Origin: an uncultured Pedobacter sp.
Lineage (GTDB): Bacteria > Bacteroidota > Bacteroidia > Sphingobacteriales > Sphingobacteriaceae
Direction: 5' to 3'
Length of the DNA stretch: 21,732 nucleotides
Assembly (NCBI GenBank): GCA_946478755.1
Contig: CAMLDJ010000066.1
Location: 1-21,732 of the forward strand
The position numbers and the translations under genes are program-made. Under the pieces are notes generated by a model that saw only the letters and a list, made by a program, of their open reading frames with translations, made no database searches and was not told the DNA's origin. Shown one piece after another: positions 16,733-21,732 of the stretch. Numbering within the stretch: the stretch's first letter is position 1; every line of letters begins with the position of its first letter.

Positions 16733-17591
16733 TCAGTAATATCCCGATAACCCATCCTGATGTTTCAAGAAACATCGTTCCGGGAACCCTCTAACTGGCG
16801 CTATATTAAACCAAATGTTATCGCCGCTGAGTTCTGGCCCTAAAACTTTGGATTCCTTATCTATAATGGACAATTGTTTGACTGATCCATTATAACTGAT
16901 CTCAATTGCTGAATAATTTGGTGATCCAAAGTAGGATAATCCAGCTTTTTGACCAATAGACATGCCCTTGGATTGATAAATTACCTTATCGGACCCGTTA
17001 ATTATTGATTTTCCATCAGCAGACATCTTCAACAGGTGGATTTTATAATGATCACTAAAATTGGTTCCAATCAGGTATCCCTGACCATCTTCGTCCCAAA
17101 ATGGACAGCAGTCGTCCCATCCTTTGCCGCGCATCATTTTGTGTACGGGTTCCCATGGGCCTTCTGGTCGGGCGGCCGTGCTCATAAAGTATCCCTCATC
17201 CGGATCAAAAAAGTATACCCAAAAGCGTTTCTTGTGAAAACGTATTGCGCCGGCCGCCCAGATCCCTCTGCCATAACGGTCCATTTCGTCCCAGTTCATG
17301 GCCAGCGATGTTCCAGTTCACCAGGTCTTTTGAATGTCAAATCATAAAGCCCGGAGAAAATTGAAACGTCGATGTGACCGCATAATAGTCCTTGCCAACA
17401 CGTATACAATCAATATCGCTAAAGTCGCCTGGTAAGACCGGATTTCTGAAGTTACCATTATGCTGGTCACCCCATTTGCTCCAATCGCCCCAATCTGGAT
17501 AAGTTTGTGGAGTTTGGGCTATGCAAAAAACTGTTAAACCAATAAGCGATATAATTAATATCGGGATCTTGAAAAAAATAAAAACTTTCAT
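16733..17591 (-). pseudogene. GH43 (subfamily 12-like) pseudogene
   Basis: The 5' part (17591-17337) encodes a signal peptide (MKVFIFFKIPILIISLIGLT) and the GH43 start NPVLPGDFSDIDCIRVGKDYYAV. It hits a TGA after SPGFMI, although family similarity continues past the stop (HSKDLVNWNIAGH). A deletion with frame change then removes about a dozen residues before MNWDEMDRYGRGIWAAGAIR at 17299. The next part (GWDDCCPFWDEDGQGYLIGT) runs into SKGMSIGQKAGLSYFGSPNY, which belongs to the C-terminal beta-sandwich, so the second half of the propeller is missing. Similarity ends after DNIWFN, and a stop at 16733 closes the frame. At least four independent lesions are present. It lies 170 bases downstream of the GH31 gene on the same strand. 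Confidence 0.8.
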
Positions 17592-17616
17592 CCAAATATT
17601 GCTATAATATAATATG

Positions 17617-17649
17617 TTATGATCCGTATCAATATTATGATCCGTATCA
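17617..17649. repeat. Tandem 15-base direct repeat, 18-base period
   Basis: TTATGATCCGTATCA occurs at 17617-17631 and again at 17635-17649. It lies upstream of the GH43 pseudogene start and downstream of the GH31 stop. It could be a pair of regulator sites for the dead gene or a simple duplication. Confidence 0.7.
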
Positions 17650-17761
17650 TCAAAAGGAATTGAGCAGGACCTGTTGTGCAAGGCTATGCAGGCCAGGGGT
17701 TGTTGAGAATAGTGTGATAAGGAGTGCTGGTGTAAAAAAGGTATATCTTCATTTTTACTGG

Positions 17762-20092
17762 TTAAAGCTTAATCGAAAACTTTCGGCCACTGTAATGGAT
17801 TGATTTGTCAATCGAGTGATTATCAAGGCTTGTCCCGTTTTTCTGGTTTACCATTACAATGTTGAATTTTCGTTTACTTATCATGCCCTTAAATTGCCCT
17901 TTTCTATCTTTGATGGTCAATGTTTTTGAGGCATCGTTCCACTTAAAATGGATTTCTGAAAATTGTCCTTTCTCGTAGTTATAATTGTCGTTTTCATCTT
18001 CGTAAAGAATGAAGTCGCCATTATCGCCAGGGTAAATGCGGATATCCAGTTCATTCCATTTCTTTTCGGTTGCGTACTGTACTTTAGGGCCCCAAGGTAT
18101 AATCGAACCTGCTTTTACGTAAAGCGGTATAATTTCGATAGGGGTTTCACGTTTCACTGTCTGCCCGCCATTAAATACCTCACCCGTCCAGAAATCGAAC
18201 CACTTGCTTTCTGATGGAAGATATATTTCTTTGCTTTTAACGCCTTTGTCCGTAACAGGCGCCACCAGGAACGAATTTCCGTACATATATTCCGCACTGT
18301 TTTCAAAGCCCGAAGGATCGTTGGGGAATTGGGAATATAATGGCCGCATTATTGAACCTGCCCTATGCGTTACCGCCCAGGCGGTTGCATAAGTATAGGG
18401 GAGTAAACGGTAACGGAGGTTAATGAACTTCTCCTGAACATCAAAGGCCTCATCTCCTTTTTTGCCGAACTGATATATCTCCCTTGGGATATCAGTTCCA
18501 TGGGAACGCATCATGGGAGTAAATACAGCAAACTGCATCCAACGGTTATACAATTCCTGAAAATCAGGGTTTTTTGCACCGCCGCCCTTTACAAATGCTC
18601 CTGCGAAAAAGCCGCCAATGTCTCCGTTCCAATAAGGCAACCCGGTTAATGAAAAATTCAAGGCCGCTGGAATCTGGTTTTTCAGCGTTGGCCAGTTAGA
18701 CGCAACGTCTCCACTCCAGGTGTTAGTCCCGAATCTTTGCTGGCCTGCAAAAGCAGATCGTGTTAATAGTAATATGCGTTTATTATTATTTGCTGCCCTT
18801 TGGTGATCGTAAACACCCCTGGTATGCTGAAGTGGGAATGCATTCAGTACACTTCGGTAACTGCCCAGGAAAGTAGGTTGATCGAAATCCTTTTCCTTGA
18901 TATTGATGTGGTCTGGCTCGGTAGAATCAAGCCACCAGGCATCTATGCCCAATGAAAATATCCCTTTGCTGAGGTAGTTCCAGTAAATATCACGTGCCGC
19001 TGGATTATATACATCGTAAGGTCTGGTGTTTGCCCCTGGCGGCCATGTATCAAAGTTAATGAGCATATTCTTCGATTTAAATTCTTGGTATTGAGGGGTT
19101 TTTGGTGCAAAGCCTGGCCAGGAAACAATAAAAAGATGGGCATTGAGCTGGTGTACACTATCTACCATAGCCTGGGGTTTTGGAAAAGTGGTCTGATCAA
19201 AACTCATTGCATTCCAGTTATCGTCTTTCCCCCAATATTGCCAGTCTTGTACAATGCCATCAAGAGGTACCTTTAACGATCTGTATTTTTTTACCACATC
19301 AACAAGTTGGTATTGGGTTTTGTACCGCTCGCGCGACTGACTAAAACCAAATGACCACAGTGGCATCATAGGAGATGAGCCGGTAAGGTCGCGCATCTGC
19401 GCAACCACGCCATCACCACCTCCACCAAACATAAAATAATAATCAGCGCAGTTTCCTACTTCCGAATCGAATGAGGTTTCCTGTAAATTATCTGTAAAAA
19501 TAGTAGGTGAATAGTTGTCCCAGAAAATACCGTATCCTTTAACCGACTGGAAAAAAGGTATACCAATTTTCATGTTCTCTTGTTTGAGGGATAACCTTTG
19601 CCCCCTTTGATTCAACTTTCCGTTCTGGTGTTGGCCAAGTCCGTAAATAATTTCAGCCTTATCCAATAAATATGCCTGTCTGACAGCATAAGTTGAAGTT
19701 CCCGCATCTTTTATCCTGGTGAACTGTGTGCCATAGTCCTTTTCTGAGAACAGGCTCTTTCCACCTTTATCCATAAAGAAAACTTTTCCTGTTTGCAGAT
19801 TGAGTGTTGCAGATATGTGGCTACTACTGATGGTTACGTTTTGTTGGCTATTTTTAATATCGAGTGTTAGCTGCTCTGGAAGTTTTACTACCGAGAGGCT
19901 TTCTTTTTTTGGCGAGGAACCTTCTGGCTTTTTAAACACACGTACGATCGATGGGGAGTAGAATGTTACCTCAATATCCATTGATTCAGTGCGGGCGTGT
20001 ATGCCCTGAGCTGTCTTTTCAAAAGACTGGGCATGTGTAGAAATGTGGTAAGTTAAAAATAATGCGATTACGGTAATAAATTTTCTTTTCAT
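17762..20092 (-). CDS. GH31 alpha-xylosidase-like enzyme
   Basis: A 776-residue secreted family 31 enzyme. The ATG at 20092 gives a signal peptide (MKRKFITVIALFLTYHISTH, then AQS); another ATG at 20176 in the same frame would add 28 non-signal residues. An N-terminal beta-sandwich (to about 240) contains YGLGQHQNGKLNQRGQ. The barrel follows with FSQSRERYKTQYQLVDVV, DGIVQDWQYWG, and the nucleophile Asp389 in IDAWWLDSTEPD. The acid/base Asp462 lies in TWSGDVASNW. The IDAWWLDSTEPD form and the RERYKTQ motif are closest, from memory, to the Cellvibrio alpha-xylosidase Xyl31A group, but the PA14 insert of that enzyme is absent. Removal of alpha-xylose from xyloglucan or complex xylan oligosaccharides is the best guess; alpha-glucosidase activity cannot be excluded. 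None of the ECF-type motifs lies upstream, so its control differs from its neighbours. Confidence 0.88.
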   Translation of the reverse strand: MKRKFITVIALFLTYHISTHAQSFEKTAQGIHARTESMDIEVTFYSPSIVRVFKKPEGSSPKKESLSVVKLPEQLTLDIKNSQQNVTISSSHISATLNLQTGKVFFMDKGGKSLFSEKDYGTQFTRIKDAGTSTYAVRQAYLLDKAEIIYGLGQHQNGKLNQRGQRLSLKQENMKIGIPFFQSVKGYGIFWDNYSPTIFTDNLQETSFDSEVGNCADYYFMFGGGGDGVVAQMRDLTGSSPMMPLWSFGFSQSRERYKTQYQLVDVVKKYRSLKVPLDGIVQDWQYWGKDDNWNAMSFDQTTFPKPQAMVDSVHQLNAHLFIVSWPGFAPKTPQYQEFKSKNMLINFDTWPPGANTRPYDVYNPAARDIYWNYLSKGIFSLGIDAWWLDSTEPDHINIKEKDFDQPTFLGSYRSVLNAFPLQHTRGVYDHQRAANNNKRILLLTRSAFAGQQRFGTNTWSGDVASNWPTLKNQIPAALNFSLTGLPYWNGDIGGFFAGAFVKGGGAKNPDFQELYNRWMQFAVFTPMMRSHGTDIPREIYQFGKKGDEAFDVQEKFINLRYRLLPYTYATAWAVTHRAGSIMRPLYSQFPNDPSGFENSAEYMYGNSFLVAPVTDKGVKSKEIYLPSESKWFDFWTGEVFNGGQTVKRETPIEIIPLYVKAGSIIPWGPKVQYATEKKWNELDIRIYPGDNGDFILYEDENDNYNYEKGQFSEIHFKWNDASKTLTIKDRKGQFKGMISKRKFNIVMVNQKNGTSLDNHSIDKSIHYSGRKFSIKL

Positions 20093-20176
20093 GTTGAATG
20101 TCATTTGCCCGGTAATTTCACGATCATCATTCGCAATGCGTAACAAAAGCAAATTTTCCCCTGAAGCTTTTTCCAT

Positions 20177-20704
20177 TATTTTGATGTTATTTGGTTAGAT
20201 ACAGCATTAAACTCATTTCTTAGATTAATGCTGGTTTAAAGAATTTCGCCCTGAAAGTTAAGTTGATGTAACTTATTTTTAGACCAGTGTACGAATGTAA
20301 CAACTGTTATCAAATAAAAAAATATTCTTGAAAATTTTTTAACGTATTTTTGACGTTTATTTTTTATGCGCTTCTTTTTGGGTCTTGCACTAATGGGCAC
20401 TGACCAACTTTTAAACAATACTTTTTAGCCTGAGGATGTTGTTTTTTTGTTGATATCAGTTATTTAGTAGTTTTTTCTAAGGGGAGATGCCGATTTCGTT
20501 ATCTGGGACTCAAGGTCAAGACTGTTATAATAAAGTTCCCTTTCTGGTGGGAATTACTTGCAAAAGATAATTAAAAGACTTGTACGCAGTCTTGCAATGG
20601 AATAGGGAAGATTGTTGCGGGGCACTATCTGACACAACTTTCGTACCTGGACTTCAGTTAGTAGTAAACCGACTGTGATAAAAGGTGAAAAAATCAGTAA
20701 CTGA
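20177..20704. other. Intergenic region without recognisable genes
   Basis: About 530 bases between the GH31 gene and the first promoter motif of the susC-like gene. I see no open reading frame with family similarity on either strand and no RNA gene. The minus-strand GH31 promoter must lie at its left end, but I cannot place it. A weak 6-bp inverted repeat at 20575-20593 is the only structure noticed. Confidence 0.5.
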
Positions 20705-20732
20705 GAGTATAATTTCCCAACATAGCCGTCTT
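20705..20732 (+). promoter_or_regulatory. ECF-sigma-type promoter motif, site C (distal, susC-like gene)
   Basis: GAGTATAATTT starts at 20705 and CGTCTT at 20727, with the same 17-base gap and the same conserved bases as sites A and B. It lies 473 bases before the susC-like start codon, with no credible gene directly behind it. It is the upstream member of a tandem pair with site G. Confidence 0.55.
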
Positions 20733-20915
20733 TCAGTTATTTAATTAAAAAGCTCTGACCGCTACTTACTGCATGCAAGTTGGGGTTGAAATTTTTAAGT
20801 AGCTGAGCCACTAGTTTGATCAGAACCTCGGATAGCGGCCGGGCAGATAATTATGAATTACTATACCGCATCAGAAAAGCCTAATTTTCTGTTCGAAAAA
20901 AAAATAACTTTATTA

Positions 20916-20943
20916 GAGTATGATTTTTTCATAATTGTGTCAT
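20916..20943 (+). promoter_or_regulatory. ECF-sigma-type promoter motif, site G (proximal, susC-like gene)
   Basis: GAGTATGATTT starts at 20916 and TGTCAT at 20938, with GAGTA and TGTC again 17 bases apart. It is 60 bases before the small ORF at 21004 and 262 before the susC-like start, so it is the more likely start of the transporter transcript. Confidence 0.55.
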
Positions 20944-21003
20944 AACACTAATAAAGCAAAAAATACTTTGCTATTCTAACCAAACCAACTATAAACCAAT
21001 GTT

Positions 21004-21144
21004 ATGAAATACCTGTACCTAAAGTGCCGTCTAGAGTTTTTTTTAAACGTAAATATGAGGATTAAAAGAGACTGCCATGATTTAACAGTTCCACTGAAGA
21101 ATGACCGGAGGCTATTTGACCTCTCAAATGTCCATTCCCAATAA
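21004..21144 (+). CDS. Possible leader ORF (46 aa) upstream of the susC-like gene
   Basis: A short frame starting MKYLYLKCRLEFFLNVNMRI and ending in SNVHSQ. It is preceded by an A/C-rich stretch like those before other starts here and lies 60 bases behind promoter site G. It has no recognisable domain. It may be a leader peptide, a displaced old start of the transporter gene, or chance. Confidence 0.3.
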   Translation: MKYLYLKCRLEFFLNVNMRIKRDCHDLTVPLKNDRRLFDLSNVHSQ

Positions 21145-21164
21145 GTCTGCAATTTCTATGAGCA

Positions 21165-21184
21165 TTCCCGAAGGGGAAATTTTT
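21165..21184 (+). promoter_or_regulatory. Terminator-like hairpin in the susC-like leader
   Basis: TTCCC (21165-21169) pairs with GGGAA (21174-21178) around a four-base loop, followed by A and five T. It ends 21 bases before the susC-like ATG and follows the small leader ORF, a position suited to attenuation. The stem is short, so this may also be incidental. Confidence 0.3.
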
Positions 21185-21205
21185 GAACTTTATAACTCAA
21201 TTATT

Positions 21206-21732
21206 ATGCGTTTTTTATTTTTTTTATGCCTTTGCCTCCCTGCAATTTCAGGGTCTGCAGCAGGGCTTAATCATGGACGGGGGACTAGACAAGACACCAC
21301 AGTAGTTCCGATGAACTTAGCTTATACGTCCACTAAAGATTCGCTTCGAAAGAAAGCAGTTAAGATTGGCGGACTAAACAAGGCTGTGGTGAAATCCATC
21401 CAGGTCTCTTTGTTTCCCGGGGTTTCCCTACAGCAATATTTAAAAGGACAGGCTGCTGGGGTAGCTATTCAGGAACCAAGTGGTGAACCAGGAACAGAAC
21501 AGAATGTCTTTGTACATGGTACAGCTGTTCCACTCTTTTCTGCTAAAGATATTTCGTCAACACAACCTTTAATCGTGTTGGATGGAGTTCCAATAATTTC
21601 TAAAGATCATCCCTTTGCTTATGACATTCAGCAGTATGATTACAAACGGATCGGTCCGGCTACGAATATGCTTGCCGGCATTGATCATGAGAATATCGAA
21701 ACAATAGAAGTAATTAAAGACCTGAGCGAGGT
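21206..21732 (+). CDS. SusC/RagA-like TonB-dependent transporter, 5' part (3' cut by window end)
   Basis: The frame from the ATG at 21206 is open to the window end (175 complete codons). A signal peptide (MRFLFFLCLCLPAISGSAAG) is followed by about 45 unassigned residues and then the plug domain: VSLQQYLKGQAAGVAIQEPS, then GEPGTEQNVFVHG, TQPLIVLDGVPII and IDHENIETIEVIKDLS. These are the standard SusC/RagA plug signatures. The usual carboxypeptidase-regulatory-like domain before the plug is absent, so the N terminus is short, and I see neither it nor an STN domain for a sigma/anti-sigma relay. The barrel and any SusD partner lie beyond the window. It would import oligosaccharides released by the enzymes in this region. 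Two ECF-type motifs precede it. Confidence 0.85.
   Translation, partial: MRFLFFLCLCLPAISGSAAGLNHGRGTRQDTTVVPMNLAYTSTKDSLRKKAVKIGGLNKAVVKSIQVSLFPGVSLQQYLKGQAAGVAIQEPSGEPGTEQNVFVHGTAVPLFSAKDISSTQPLIVLDGVPIISKDHPFAYDIQQYDYKRIGPATNMLAGIDHENIETIEVIKDLSE

Noticed and set aside
16631..16792. Plus-strand frame beginning MLNCCSTVRFF that would continue (ALKAQLKPAQAIVYWAEQAN) if the T9 run were shifted by one base
   Set aside because: It needs an assumed frameshift, overlaps the end of the GH43 pseudogene, and I recognise no family in it.
20093..20176. Upstream ATG for the GH31 enzyme adding 28 residues
   Set aside because: The extension is hydrophilic and would displace the clear signal peptide that begins at 20092; kept only as an alternative.
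20575..20593. Inverted repeat AAGACT / AGTCTT with seven-base loop
   Set aside because: The stem is only six base pairs with no U-tract and no adjacent gene end; too weak to call a terminator or operator.
1..21732. Search for tRNA, rRNA, CRISPR arrays, insertion sequences and phage genes
   Set aside because: None found by eye; the gene debris shows no terminal inverted repeats, transposase motifs or target duplications.

Overview
The window looks like a chromosomal carbohydrate-utilisation region of a Bacteroidota bacterium, most likely Sphingobacteriaceae (Pedobacter or Mucilaginibacter type). This rests on the density of secreted glycan-active enzymes, a SusC-type TonB-dependent transporter at the right edge, an ECF sigma factor of the Bacteroidetes type, the remnant of a hybrid two-component sensor, AT-rich intergenic DNA and starts without Shine-Dalgarno sequences. 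The genus is an inference from style; there is no rRNA or other marker gene.

Layout: (1) 1-3089: 3' end of a GH43 subfamily-12-like enzyme followed by a retaining-type GH97 alpha-galactosidase, plus strand. (2) 3163-5764: promoter motif and a GH95 enzyme whose active site suggests alpha-L-galactosidase. (3) 5967-6545: a lone ECF sigma factor with no anti-sigma gene. (4) 6671-7014: a deletion scar joining the start of a hybrid two-component sensor to the end of a beta-helix enzyme. (5) 7171-9763: promoter motif, a GH28/GH49-like beta-helix enzyme and a GH43 exo-beta-galactosidase-like enzyme. (6) A 19-bp bidirectional hairpin, then a minus-strand operon (12871-9903) of an alginate-lyase-fold protein and a GH97 with a non-canonical active site. 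(7) Diverging from it, a plus-strand operon (13142-15964) of a GH120-like beta-helix protein lacking the usual catalytic pair and a second alginate-lyase-fold protein. (8) 16047-17591: debris: an ECF sigma region-4 remnant, a small ORF and a heavily damaged GH43 pseudogene. (9) A GH31 alpha-xylosidase-like enzyme on the minus strand. (10) A long leader with two promoter motifs and the 5' end of a SusC-like transporter.

Two signals stand out. First, seven intergenic sites share GAGTA, exactly 17 bases, then YGTC, the architecture of ECF-sigma promoters (compare TGAAAC-N16/17-CGTC in Bacillus). They precede the GH95, beta-helix, both divergent operons, a small ORF and (twice) the susC-like gene. 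This suggests a local ECF regulon that could be served by the orphan sigma factor. Second, the two divergent operons mirror each other: each pairs an alginate-lyase-fold protein with a glycosidase-fold protein whose canonical nucleophile is glycine. This pairing is the best candidate for an undescribed depolymerisation unit.

Taken together the enzymes (alpha-galactosidase, alpha-L-galactosidase/fucosidase, alpha-xylosidase, arabinofuranosidase/xylosidase, beta-galactosidase, pectinase-fold and lyase-fold proteins) would strip a highly branched, uronic-acid-containing plant glycan such as complex glucuronoarabinoxylan or pectin. All intact enzymes start with export signals, so they act in the periplasm or outside. 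Family assignments and residue comparisons were made by eye and from memory of reference proteins; no database search was run.
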